Positions 9,146-17,450 of a DNA stretch of 64,000 nt are shown here, in pieces. Numbering within the stretch: the first letter of the stretch is position 1; each line of letters opens with the position of its first letter. The position numbers and the translations under genes are program-made. Source of the stretch: Terriglobia bacterium (GTDB lineage Bacteria > Acidobacteriota > Terriglobia > Acidiferrales > UBA7541); NCBI GenBank assembly GCA_020072805.1, contig JAIQGC010000024.1, positions 47,577 to 111,576 of the forward strand. Direction: 5' to 3'. The notes beneath the pieces were generated by a model, which was not told where the DNA came from, did no database searches, and saw nothing but the letters and a program-made list of their open reading frames with translations.

Positions 9146-9193
9146 GCGTGATTCTTGTGAGAAATAGTAATTTGGGATGGGTAGAGTGAAGGA

Positions 9194-9934
9194 TCAGGCG
9201 GAGGCAAGCTGCTTGAGGAGGGATTTGCCTTTGCGGAACCAGGGGCGTTCGATGCGGCGCATGTAGCGAGGGAGGGTGCGCTGCTTGTGCAGGAGTTTTT
9301 GGGTCCACTCGCGGGACTCTTCGGGGCGTCCGATGGATTTCAGGAAGCAGGCGAAGTTGTAGAGGGTTTCGGGAGTGGTGGAGTACTGAGTGACTTCGGC
9401 GAAGAGCGGAGTGGCCAGGTCGGGGCGGCCGGTGCGGGCGTAGGCGTCGGCGAGGAGGCCGGCGGCGCGGTAGTAGTCGAGCTTGAAATCGGAGCGGACG
9501 GCGTGTTCGAGGTCGGGAATGGCGGCGGGAAGATCACCCAGGGCCAGAGCGCAGAGAGCGCGGCGGTAGAAGGCGTGGGGAGAATCGGAGCGGGCGGCGA
9601 TGGCGCGGTCGAAGGCGTCGCGGGCGCGGACATACTGCTTCTGGTCCCAGCAGAGTTCGCCCAGTTCCTCGTAGTTCCCTGCCGAAGGATTATCGAGGAT
9701 AACAGCTTCGAGAGAGGCGATGCGCGAGCGGCGGCCAAAGCCCTGAAAGACATCGCGGAGGAGCGAAGCGTCCGGGAGAACCTCAACGACGAAATAGGCG
9801 GCGGCGCCGAGAATGCCGCCCATGAGGATGATCCAGAACCAGTAGTATTCGGGGCGGCGGCGATAGAAATGGACAATGGCGAGGATCTGAAAGATGTATC
9901 CCCAGGGATAGTAAAGATGAAGAAGGTCCGACAT
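9194..9934 (-). CDS. Membrane-anchored TPR protein
   Basis: 246 residues. The N-terminus (LHLYYPWGYIFQILAIVHFYRRRPEYYWFWIILMGGILGAAAYFVVEVLPD) has two hydrophobic helices resembling the short membrane module of PLDc_N-like proteins. From about residue 85 it has tetratricopeptide-like helices (NYEELGELCWDQKQYVRARDAFDRAIAARSDSPHAFYRRALCALALGDLPAAIPDLEHAV). TPRs mediate protein-protein contacts; the partner is unknown. The ATG at 9934 is the natural start. The 3' end lies next to a repeat that separates it from mgtA. Confidence 0.7.
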   Translation of the reverse strand: MSDLLHLYYPWGYIFQILAIVHFYRRRPEYYWFWIILMGGILGAAAYFVVEVLPDASLLRDVFQGFGRRSRIASLEAVILDNPSAGNYEELGELCWDQKQYVRARDAFDRAIAARSDSPHAFYRRALCALALGDLPAAIPDLEHAVRSDFKLDYYRAAGLLADAYARTGRPDLATPLFAEVTQYSTTPETLYNFACFLKSIGRPEESREWTQKLLHKQRTLPRYMRRIERPWFRKGKSLLKQLASA

Positions 9935-10139
9935 GGTGGATTGTGCAGGGCCAGATTCGCAGAAGGGGCGGCATTGGTCAAATATAACGTGAACAAGCGT
10001 TACACGGCGGGTTACCTGTCCCTGGCGGGGGCGGAGAAAGGTAGGAGCGATATTCGGACGACGGGGAGAATATGGTGTTCCCTGTTGGGGTGGATTGGTT
10101 TACGCTGAGGCGCTGAAGAATAGGCAACCGTGCTTGTGT

Positions 10140-10168
10140 GCAGCGGGCGGGGCAAGCCCCGCCCCTAC
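10140..10168 (-). repeat. REP-like hairpin, 29-mer identical to 9117-9145
   Basis: Second exact copy of the GGGCGGGG..CCCCGCCC hairpin with CCCCTAC end. It lies in the divergent promoter region between the TPR gene and the oxidoreductase small subunit. Confidence 0.85.
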
Positions 10169-10225
10169 AGTGAACTGGGAATTAGGTTTTCAATGAGCGA
10201 AGAGGACGGAGAAGGAGGAAGAGTT

Positions 10226-10780
10226 ATGGAGACGCTGGTAAGACTGGACCGCCGGGAGATGCTGAAGACGGCGACGGGAGTGTTGACGGGGCTGGTGGTG
10301 GCGGGGAGTCCGCTGGCGCTGATTGCGGGAGGGCCGGCGTGGGCGGTGGACCTGGGGGCGCTGACGAGCGCGGAGGGAGCGGCGCTGATGGCCATGGTGC
10401 GGACGATTGCGCCGCACGACAAGCTGGAGGATGCGGCGTATGCGCTGGTGATTCAGGCGGTGGACAGAGAGGCGGCCAAGGATGAAGGGCTGCGCAAGAT
10501 GATCCGGGAAGGCGCGGCGGGGCTGGGGGCGGATTTCGCGGGGAAGGCGGAGAGCGAGCGCGTGGAAGCGCTGAAGAAGATCGAGAGCGGGGCGTTTTTT
10601 CAGACGATGCGGATCAAGACGCTGCTGACACTGTATGCAAGTCCGATTGCGTATGCGTATTTCGGGTATGAAGGCGAGGCGTTTTCGAAGGGCGGGTATT
10701 TGTACCGCGGGTTTAACGATTTGCGGTGGCTTGCGGAAGTGCCGGCGGAGGACAGTGGTCCGATGCCGGGGCAGAGATAA
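10226..10780 (+). CDS. Tat-exported small subunit of a GMC-type dehydrogenase (gluconate 2-dehydrogenase subunit 3-like)
   Basis: About 184 residues. The N-terminus METLVRLDRREMLKTATGVLTGLVVAGSPLALIAGGPAWA is a twin-arginine signal (RREMLK). The body resembles small subunits that ride with a FAD-containing GMC partner so that both are exported together: LTSAEGAALMAMVRTIAPHDKLEDAAYALVIQAVD followed by a C-terminal region with YASPIAYAYFGYEG. ATG 10226 is chosen because GGAGGAA precedes it at good distance. The GMC gene begins 9 bases after the stop. A cytochrome c subunit, usual in gluconate and fructose dehydrogenases, is not present next to the pair. Confidence 0.75.
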   Translation: METLVRLDRREMLKTATGVLTGLVVAGSPLALIAGGPAWAVDLGALTSAEGAALMAMVRTIAPHDKLEDAAYALVIQAVDREAAKDEGLRKMIREGAAGLGADFAGKAESERVEALKKIESGAFFQTMRIKTLLTLYASPIAYAYFGYEGEAFSKGGYLYRGFNDLRWLAEVPAEDSGPMPGQR

Positions 10781-10789
10781 GAGGAGAGG

Positions 10790-12364
10790 ATGACCATGGC
10801 CCGCATAGAGCAGAACGACGCAAGCGCGGTGGTGATTATCGGATCGGGAGCCGGCGGAGGGACGCTGGCGTACGAGCTGACGCGGCAGGGGATTCCGGTG
10901 GTGGTGCTGGAGGCCGGGAAAAGGCAGTCCACGGCGACGTTTTCGCAGGTGCCGGGGGAGGCCTTCGGGCAACTGACGTGGCTGGACCGGCGGACGCAGA
11001 GCGGAAGCTGGGACGTGGCCAAGAGTTCGCCGAATATGCCGGCGTGGCACTGCAAGACGGTGGGCGGGACGACGGTGCACTGGACCGCGGCGTGTCCGCG
11101 GCTGGAGCTGTGGGAGATGAAGGCGCGGAGCGTTTACGGAAACATCGCGGGAACGTCGCTGATTGACTGGCCGGTTTCCCACGAGGAGCTGCTGAAATAT
11201 TACGAGATGGCGGAGAAGAAGATGGGAGTCACGCGGCGCAACGGGATACCAGGAATGCCGGCGTCGAATAATTTTAAGGTGATGTACGCGGGGGCGAAGA
11301 AGCTGGGATACAGAAAGGTGCACACGGGGCACCTGGCGATCAATCCGAAGACGTTTGACGGGCGGGGATTCTGCATCCAGCAGGGGTTCTGCGTGCAAGG
11401 GTGCAAGATGGGCGCGAAATGGAGCACGCTGTACACGGACATTCCGCGGGCGGAGCGCACGGGAAAGCTGGATTTGCGCAGCGAGTGCATGGCCTCGCGG
11501 ATCGAGCACGGAGAAGACGGAAAGGTGAACGCGGTGGTCTACCGCGACGCGCAGGGCCAGGAGCAGAGGCAGAAGGCGCGGATCGTGTGCGTGGCGGGAA
11601 ACGGAATCGAAACGCCGAGGCTGCTGCTGCTATCGGAATCGGCGAAGTTTCCGAAGGGGCTGGCGAATTCGTCGGATCAGGTGGGGAGGAACTACTGTCA
11701 CCAGATTAACGGGTTCGTGTGGGGATTTTTCGAAAAGCCGGTGTATTCGTGGCGCGGGGTGACGCTGGGGGGAGTGATCGAGGACGAAGTGTTCAACGAG
11801 CCGAAGCGCGGGTTCGTGGGCGGCTACCGGATGGAGCTGGTGACGCTGGACCTGCCGACGCTGCCGCTGGTGGGGCTGCCGTATGGATGGGGGCGGGACT
11901 TTGCGTGGATGCTGGAGAATTACCGGAACATGGCGGGGATGCTGATCAACGGGGAGGACATGCCGCGCGCGGAGAATCGCGTGACGCTGAACCGCGAGGT
12001 GAAGGACGCGCACGGGCTGCCCGTGCCGAACGTGCACGTCGACGAGCATGCCAACGATCAGGCGCTGCGGAAGCACGCGCAGGGACAGATGACGAAAGTG
12101 TTCGAGGCGGTGGGAGCGAAGCGCGTGGTGCTGGGGCCGCTGCCGCCGGCGACGCACAATACCTGCTCGGCGCGGATGAGCGAGAAGCCGGAAGAGGGAG
12201 TGACGAATGCGTGGGGGCGGACGCACGACGTGAAGAACCTTTATATTTCGGACGGGAGCGTGCTGACGACGCCGGGGTCGGCGAATCCGACGCTGACGAT
12301 CGTGGCGCTGGCGCTGCGGCAGGCGGAGCATATTGTAGGGGAGATGAAGGCGGGGAGGATTTAG
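10790..12364 (+). CDS. GMC-family FAD oxidoreductase, large subunit
   Basis: 524 residues. Residues about 13-45 form the FAD-binding Rossmann motif (VVIIGSGAGGGTLAYELTRQGIPVVVLEAG). CKTVGGTTVHWTAACPRL is the second flavin region, and the C-terminus has the conserved NLYISDGSVLTTPGSANPTLTIVALALR stretch. There is a Cys-rich patch (GFCIQQGFCVQGCKMG) as in gluconate 2-dehydrogenase-like GMC enzymes. No signal peptide of its own, so co-export with the Tat-bearing small subunit is expected. Substrate is probably a sugar, sugar acid or alcohol; it cannot be fixed from sequence. RBS GAGGAGAGG precedes the ATG. Confidence 0.85.
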   Translation: MTMARIEQNDASAVVIIGSGAGGGTLAYELTRQGIPVVVLEAGKRQSTATFSQVPGEAFGQLTWLDRRTQSGSWDVAKSSPNMPAWHCKTVGGTTVHWTAACPRLELWEMKARSVYGNIAGTSLIDWPVSHEELLKYYEMAEKKMGVTRRNGIPGMPASNNFKVMYAGAKKLGYRKVHTGHLAINPKTFDGRGFCIQQGFCVQGCKMGAKWSTLYTDIPRAERTGKLDLRSECMASRIEHGEDGKVNAVVYRDAQGQEQRQKARIVCVAGNGIETPRLLLLSESAKFPKGLANSSDQVGRNYCHQINGFVWGFFEKPVYSWRGVTLGGVIEDEVFNEPKRGFVGGYRMELVTLDLPTLPLVGLPYGWGRDFAWMLENYRNMAGMLINGEDMPRAENRVTLNREVKDAHGLPVPNVHVDEHANDQALRKHAQGQMTKVFEAVGAKRVVLGPLPPATHNTCSARMSEKPEEGVTNAWGRTHDVKNLYISDGSVLTTPGSANPTLTIVALALRQAEHIVGEMKAGRI

Positions 12365-12410
12365 GGGGAGATTTTTTCAAGGATAGGTGAAGTTTGCGCC
12401 GGCCGCGCGG

Positions 12411-12442
12411 AAAGGCCCGCCCTCTGAAGAGGGCGGCTACAG
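12411..12442 (-). repeat. REP-like hairpin that also supplies a stop codon
   Basis: AAAGGCCCGCCCTC-TGAA-GAGGGCGGCTACAG, identical over 32 bases to 34756-34787. It lies between convergent genes and can act as a bidirectional terminator. The TAG stop of the minus-strand ligase (12437-12439) is part of its GTAG foot. Confidence 0.85.
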
Positions 12443-13762
12443 ACGCTCGGAGAGCGGAGGGTCGGGGATGCGTTTGAAGCGGCGGGCTTTGGCCTCGTAG
12501 CGGGGGAGCGCGCCGGCGGGGACGCATTCTACTCCGATGCGGATATTGAACTGGGCGCGGAAGGCTTCGACAAGAGTCTGCGCGGGGTCGCCAGAAGGGA
12601 GATCGGCGGCTTCGATCCGAAAGCGCAGGTCGTCCATGCCGGAGACGCGGCGGATTTCGACTTCGTATTCGAGGATGAAGGGCAGGCTGCGGACGAGATT
12701 GTCGATGGCGCTGGGATAGAGATTGGTGCCGCGGACGATGAGCATATCGTCGGCGCGGCCAATGACGCCGCCCTGGATGCGGGCGAGGGTGCGTCCGCAG
12801 GCACAGGGCGAGGTAACCATTTCGACGAGGTCGCCGGTGCGATAGCGCAGGACGGGCATGCCGGGGCGGGCAAGAGTGGTGATGACAAGTTCTCCGCGCT
12901 GGCCTTCGGCGGCGGGGCGAAGCGTGGCGGGATCAATCACTTCAAAAAAGAAATCGGTTTCGTTAAGGTGCATGGCGCCGGTGCGGGCTTCGCAGCCGAA
13001 GCCCCACGCGCCAACTTCCGTGGCGCCGGCGTGGTCGTAGCAGTGCGCGCCCCAGCCGTCCTCGATGGCGCGCTTGACGTTGGGAACGCTCGCGCCGGGT
13101 TCGCCGGCGTGGATGGTGACGCGGATGGCGGAGGAGCGCAGGTCAATGGATTCGCGGCGGGCAACTTCGATGAGATGCAGTGCGTAGGTGGGAGTGCAAA
13201 GGAGGACGGTACAGCGGCGGTCGAGGATGGCGCGGAGGCGCTGTTCGGAGCTGAGGCCGCCGCCGGCGATGGTAAGAGCGCCCATGTTGCGCGCGCCTTC
13301 GATGGCCGCCCAGTGGCTGACATAGGGACCGAAGGAGTAGGCGAAATAAATGATGTCGTTCTCGGTGACGCCGGCGCCGCGATAAACGAAGCCCCAGCAG
13401 CGCAGCCAGGAATCGGCCCAGTCTTCTTTGGTGTCCAGCCAGAGGAGCGGGCGGCCGGTGGTGCCGGAGGTCTGGTGGAGATGGGTGTAGCGGGAGAGCG
13501 GGTAGCTGAGGAGAGTGCCGTAGGGCGGAGCGGCGGCCTGGTCGGCGACGAGATCGCTCTTGGTGGTAAAGGGAATTTTTTGCAGGTCATCGAGGGTAAG
13601 GATTTCTTCGCGGCGGAGGCCCGCGGCGGCGAATTTGGCGGCGTAGAAGCGATTGGCGGACATTTCCCGGAGAAGACGGCCGAGGCGTTCGGTTTGCAGG
13701 GCGCGCAACTGCTCGCGGGGGAGGGTTTCGAGGCGCTGGTCGAAGAAATGAAAGTGGCTCAT
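12437..13762 (-). CDS. PaaK-like phenylacetate/aryl-CoA ligase family protein
   Basis: 441 residues, the size of phenylacetate-CoA ligase. These adenylating enzymes make an acyl-AMP and transfer it to CoA. Visible motifs are the P-loop-like HLHQTSGTTGRPLLW, the middle region CYDHAGATEVGAWGFGCEA, LRYRTGDLVEM and the C-terminal IQGGVIGRADDMLIVRGTNLYPSAID. The cysteines CACGRT are usual in PaaK members. ATG 13762 gives MSHFHFFDQRLETLPREQLRALQTERL. It stands alone, convergent with the GMC pair. The exact acid is unknown; an aromatic acid fits the surroundings. Confidence 0.85.
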   Translation of the reverse strand: MSHFHFFDQRLETLPREQLRALQTERLGRLLREMSANRFYAAKFAAAGLRREEILTLDDLQKIPFTTKSDLVADQAAAPPYGTLLSYPLSRYTHLHQTSGTTGRPLLWLDTKEDWADSWLRCWGFVYRGAGVTENDIIYFAYSFGPYVSHWAAIEGARNMGALTIAGGGLSSEQRLRAILDRRCTVLLCTPTYALHLIEVARRESIDLRSSAIRVTIHAGEPGASVPNVKRAIEDGWGAHCYDHAGATEVGAWGFGCEARTGAMHLNETDFFFEVIDPATLRPAAEGQRGELVITTLARPGMPVLRYRTGDLVEMVTSPCACGRTLARIQGGVIGRADDMLIVRGTNLYPSAIDNLVRSLPFILEYEVEIRRVSGMDDLRFRIEAADLPSGDPAQTLVEAFRAQFNIRIGVECVPAGALPRYEAKARRFKRIPDPPLSERL

Positions 13763-13942
13763 CAAATTTCCATCAATTAAGTTAAAACAAGATTCCCGGT
13801 TCGAGGCTGAAGAGACTGGCCGCCATCGAGAGGAACAGAAACAATATCATCGTGCGGAAGGTGGATTCAAGGGCGGGAAGATGTGGGCCGCGGAGCAGTT
13901 GCTGATTCAGATGTCCCAACCAACGACACCCCGCTACACTGG

Positions 13943-15067
13943 TCATTTGGGAGTAAAGGCGCCGCACGTCAATCGATAGAGAAACTTGATGGGGAATCCC
14001 GCCGGCTGCCCCCGCGTCACCTTGAATTTCCAAGTTCGCACCGTGGCAATGGCCGCTTCATCGATCAGAGGGTCCACCGACTTTGTCACCCGCGCTCCAA
14101 GCACATCACCATCAGGCGCGACCGTGATGAACAGCTCCAAATCTCCCTCTATCCCGGCCTCTCTTGCCGCATCCGGATAAGGCGGCATGGGCGCGGACAC
14201 TTCGCCCACAACTTTCAACAGGCCCGCATGCTCCGTTTTCATGGGAAGGCGCTGAGCATAGAAAACATTGGACTGGTACGGCTTTACGCCGGGGGGACAT
14301 GGCTGCGGCGAAAGGCCGTAGCCCATCCGCAGTTGTGTTGTTACAGGAGCGTTTTGTGGCGGCTCGAATTGATACTGCTGCGCGGCATTGACAGCCGACG
14401 GATAAAGTTCGGGAGGCCCGTTCAATGCCTTGGCATCCGCAACCTTGCCGTTCTTGTCCACCACAATCCTTACGACCACCGTTCCTTCAATATGCTTGTT
14501 CACGGCTTCCTGCGGATAAACAGGATCAACGCTTTTGATTACTTTCAGGCTGGCCCTCCGTTCGGCCGCCTGCGTTTGCTTTTCAAATTCCTTGATCAGT
14601 TGCTCGCCCACACTGTCAAATCCGGTAAGCAAACCACCCCAGCGGTGAGATGCGCTCCAAAGATTGTTTCCGGTTCGGGAATCCACCACGGATAAAAATG
14701 CATAGCGGACGGGCGTCTGGTTGCCGTAACGGGGAACGGGATCTTCCTCAATGCGCCCCTTAGAATCGATCGCTCCCGTTTGTCCGCCCGAGATGATGAG
14801 ATTGCCTCCCCGCGGCGGGTCGGCCGAAAGCACGATGACGAGATCAGCGCTTTTCTTGTCTTGAACGATTTGAAACCGTCCCCACTTTTTCAACTCAGCC
14901 AACGCCATCCTGCCGACCGCGTCCGCGCCGGACTTGTCTTCGAACCAGACATTCTTTGCGGACACAATCGCCTCGGGATTGGCGATTTCTTCCTGGGCCT
15001 GCGCGGAACCAGCCGCCATCAGGCCCCCTGCGAAGAGCATCGCAAATAGAAAGGCTGAAGAGTGCAT
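13943..15067 (-). CDS. Exported protein with two TonB C-terminal domains
   Basis: 374 residues with an N-terminal signal peptide (MHSSAFLFAMLFAGGLMAAGSAQA). Residues about 25-165 form an unassigned domain (ADLVIVLSADPPRGGNLIISGG). It is followed by two TonB-C-like domains: VDPVYPQEAVNKHIEGTVVVRIVVDKNGKVADAKAL.. and PPYPDAAREAGIEGDLELFITVAPDGDVLGARV..VRTWKFKV. TonB-C domains normally contact TonB-box peptides of outer-membrane receptors. Two in tandem without an obvious N-terminal membrane anchor or proline linker is unusual, so this is not a classical energy transducer. Start ATG 15067 opens directly on the signal peptide. Confidence 0.75.
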   Translation of the reverse strand: MHSSAFLFAMLFAGGLMAAGSAQAQEEIANPEAIVSAKNVWFEDKSGADAVGRMALAELKKWGRFQIVQDKKSADLVIVLSADPPRGGNLIISGGQTGAIDSKGRIEEDPVPRYGNQTPVRYAFLSVVDSRTGNNLWSASHRWGGLLTGFDSVGEQLIKEFEKQTQAAERRASLKVIKSVDPVYPQEAVNKHIEGTVVVRIVVDKNGKVADAKALNGPPELYPSAVNAAQQYQFEPPQNAPVTTQLRMGYGLSPQPCPPGVKPYQSNVFYAQRLPMKTEHAGLLKVVGEVSAPMPPYPDAAREAGIEGDLELFITVAPDGDVLGARVTKSVDPLIDEAAIATVRTWKFKVTRGQPAGFPIKFLYRLTCGAFTPK

Positions 15068-15281
15068 AGCAACCACCGAGCTAGCTATCGAGAGCGTACA
15101 CCCTCGACCGCGTTCGGCTCAACCCCCTCTTTTTCCTGGTTGGGAGACGATTGGCGCGGGCGATTACCGAAGCGTGCGGGAAACAGCGTGGGGGAGCGGA
15201 CGTTGCGGGCATTTCGCGGCGCGGCGGAATCGAGTAGTATGGCAAGGGAAAACAGCGGAATCTTCGGTGCGGAGCATAAGC

Positions 15282-16898
15282 GTGGCGACAGTCCGGGAAG
15301 TGACTTACCAACTATTGCGCGAGCTGGACATGAAGGTGATCTTCGGCAATCCGGGGTCCACGGAGCTGCCGTTTTTGCGGGACATGCCCGCGGATTTCCA
15401 GTACGTGCTGGGGCTGCATGAGCGATGCGCGGCGGGGATGGGGCTGGGATACGCGATGGCGCGGAATCGCGCGGCGTTCGTGAACCTGCATTCGATCGCC
15501 AGCGCGGGCAACGGGCTTTCCGCGCTGATTGACGCGCACTATTCGCACGCGCCGCTGGTGGTGACCACGGGGCAGCAGGACCGGCGGCAGATCCTGAAGG
15601 AGCCGTTCCTGGTGAGCCGCGCGGTGGAGGTGGTGAAGCCGTACGTGAAGTGGGCGTGCGAGCCGGTGCGGGCGGAGGACGTGCCGGCGGTGATTGCGCG
15701 GGGATATTACCTGGCGATGCAGCCGCCGATGGGGCCGGTGTTTATCTCGATCCCGATGGACGACTGGACGCATGAGTGCGAGCCGGTGGAGGTGCGCGCG
15801 GTGGCGCATTCGGTTCTGGCGGACCCGGCGGCGCTGGACGCGGTGGCGACGGCGGTGGACGGAAGCAAAAAGCTGGCGCTGGTGGCGGGAGCGGAAATCG
15901 AAGAGGACGGCGGTTGGGACGAGATGCTGGCACTGGCGGAGCATCTGGAAGCGGACGTGTACCAGGAGCCGATTGCGACGCGGTGGACGTTTCCGCGGAC
16001 GCACCGGCTCTTCCGCGGCGGGCTTTTGCCGGCGCAGAAGCCGCTGGCGGAGCAACTGGCGGGGTACGACACGGTGGTGGTGCTGGGAGCGCCGGTGTTT
16101 TTGTATTACGCATATGTGCCGGGGCCGACGATCCTGCCGGGGACCAAGCTGTTTCAGATCACGAATTCGCAGGCGGATGCGGTAGCGGCGCTGGCGGGTA
16201 GCAGCATCGTGGGAAATATCGCGGCGGCGGCGCGGCACATCCGCATGAACACGAAGAAGCGGGAACGGCGCGCGGGCAGCGAAGCGCAGGCGCCGGCGGC
16301 GCCGCCGGCGGAGTATCCGATCACGCCGGCGTATCTATTCAGCGTGCTGGACCGCGTGTTGCCGCGCGATGCGGTGATCGCGGAGGAGTGCCCGTCGTCG
16401 AAGGGGGATCTGGACCGCTATTTGCGCAGAGAAGTGCCCGGAGCGTTTTATTCGGTGCGCAACGGCGTGCTGGGATTCGGGCTGCCGGCGGCGGTGGGAT
16501 TGCAACTGGCGCTGCCGGAGCGGCGGGTGATCTGTCCGGTGGGGGACGGTTCCATCCAGTATTCGGTGCAGGCGCTGTGGAACGCGGTGCAGTACAAGGC
16601 GCCGGTGATTTTCATCGTGCTGCGCAACGGGGAATATTCGGCGCTGAAGGGCTTTTGCGATTTCACGCAGGTGGGGCGGAACGTGCACGGGATGGACCTG
16701 CCGGGAATCGACATGGTGAAGATCGCGCAGGGGTACGGGATGGAAGCGCGAGAGGTGGACCGGCCGGAGGAGCTGGAGGGATCGATCCGGGAAGCGCTGG
16801 CGGCGCGGGGGCCGCGATTGATCAGCGTGAATTTGGTGAGCCGCACGGCGAAGTGCATGGGGATGGATCAGTCGGTGAATCCGCCGAAGTATGGGTGA
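15282..16898 (+). CDS. mdlC: Benzoylformate decarboxylase (ThDP-dependent)
   Basis: About 538 residues (family about 528). It converts benzoylformate to benzaldehyde and CO2. The ThDP N-terminal domain begins VREVTYQLLRELDMKVIFGNPGSTELPFLRDMP, close to the classical enzyme. FVNLHS carries the histidine equivalent to catalytic His70, and HRLFRGGLLPA carries the equivalent of His281. The ThDP-binding segment is GDGSIQYSVQALWNAVQYKAPVIFIVLRNGEYSAL. I chose GTG 15282, seven bases after GGAG; the longer ORF overlaps the divergent TonB-domain gene. Other 2-keto acid decarboxylases or carboligases are possible, but the two histidines favour benzoylformate. Confidence 0.85.
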   Translation: MATVREVTYQLLRELDMKVIFGNPGSTELPFLRDMPADFQYVLGLHERCAAGMGLGYAMARNRAAFVNLHSIASAGNGLSALIDAHYSHAPLVVTTGQQDRRQILKEPFLVSRAVEVVKPYVKWACEPVRAEDVPAVIARGYYLAMQPPMGPVFISIPMDDWTHECEPVEVRAVAHSVLADPAALDAVATAVDGSKKLALVAGAEIEEDGGWDEMLALAEHLEADVYQEPIATRWTFPRTHRLFRGGLLPAQKPLAEQLAGYDTVVVLGAPVFLYYAYVPGPTILPGTKLFQITNSQADAVAALAGSSIVGNIAAAARHIRMNTKKRERRAGSEAQAPAAPPAEYPITPAYLFSVLDRVLPRDAVIAEECPSSKGDLDRYLRREVPGAFYSVRNGVLGFGLPAAVGLQLALPERRVICPVGDGSIQYSVQALWNAVQYKAPVIFIVLRNGEYSALKGFCDFTQVGRNVHGMDLPGIDMVKIAQGYGMEAREVDRPEELEGSIREALAARGPRLISVNLVSRTAKCMGMDQSVNPPKYG

Positions 16899-16974
16899 GT
16901 GGTGGGGCGGGGATGGTGCGGTTCCCTGCCCTGTCGATGGAGTTGGTTGCCGGAAAATCAAAAAAAACAAAGAT

Positions 16975-16998
16975 GCCGGGCTAAAGCCCGGCGCCTAC
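16975..16998 (-). repeat. REP-like hairpin GCCGGGCTAAAGCCCGGC with GTAG foot
   Basis: GCCGGGCT-AA-AGCCCGGC stem-loop followed by GCCTAC (GTAG on the minus strand), between convergent genes. Same core as the units flanking the RAYT at 45 kb. Confidence 0.85.
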
Positions 16999-17018
16999 AT
17001 AAGCAAGACAAGAGCGGT

Positions 17019-17432
17019 TCAGGAGAGCTTGTCTTTCACTTCTCGCGGGATGGGAGCGCCTTTGAGGCGCTGGGAACCGTCTTCGGGGCGGACGACCCAG
17101 ACGCGCTTTTCGAAAACTTCTACGGCGAGGACGTCGCCGCGGAGCAGGCGGTGGTGAACTGTGAAGCTGCTCGTGCCCCATTCGGAGATGGAGGATTCCA
17201 CGACGACGGTTTCGGTATAGGCGCTGGGGACGAGAAATTGGGCGTTGATGCTGACCATGGGAATGCCGGCGATGCCGTAGCGTTTCATCATTTCGGGCTT
17301 GCTGAGGCCGACGGAAGTGAACAGGCGGAAGGTGCAGGAATCGAAGTATTCGAAATAGCGCGGGAAATAGACGATGCCCTCGGGGTCGCAATCGCCCCAT
17401 TCGATCATGATTTCCTTGCGGCTGGTCAGCAT
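17019..17432 (-). CDS. Hotdog-fold acyl-CoA thioesterase, 4-hydroxybenzoyl-CoA thioesterase family
   Basis: 137 residues, the usual size. The N-terminus EIMIEWGDCDPEGIVYFPRYFEYFDSC is the active-site signature of the 4-HBT family; the aspartate of DPxGIV is the catalytic residue in 4-hydroxybenzoyl-CoA thioesterase. It would release an aryl acid from its CoA ester in the cytoplasm. It lies 18 bases after the thiolase on the same strand. An aryl-CoA product of thiolysis would thus be its natural substrate (inference). RBS AGAGGA precedes ATG 17432. Confidence 0.82.
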   Translation of the reverse strand: MLTSRKEIMIEWGDCDPEGIVYFPRYFEYFDSCTFRLFTSVGLSKPEMMKRYGIAGIPMVSINAQFLVPSAYTETVVVESSISEWGTSSFTVHHRLLRGDVLAVEVFEKRVWVVRPEDGSQRLKGAPIPREVKDKLS

Positions 17433-17450
17433 GCGGTCCTCTTCCCTGCC

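Larger units (their letters stand above)
8887..9193. other. Intergenic region upstream of mgtA with two hairpin repeats
   Basis: This 307-base gap between mgtA and the TPR gene (same strand) contains two GTAG-footed repeats and no supported gene. A regulatory leader for mgtA is possible here, but I see no clear Mg2+-sensing structure by eye. Confidence 0.5.

Noticed and set aside
9117-10168. Exact 29-base repeats considered as a CRISPR or attachment sites
   Set aside because: Only two copies 1 kb apart, self-complementary, with the GTAG foot found in other hairpins; they are REP-like units.
13782-13850. Short hydrophobic minus-strand reading frame (MILFLFLSMAASLFSLEPGILF)
   Set aside because: It looks like a membrane peptide but has no visible RBS, neighbour logic or known family, so I do not call a gene.
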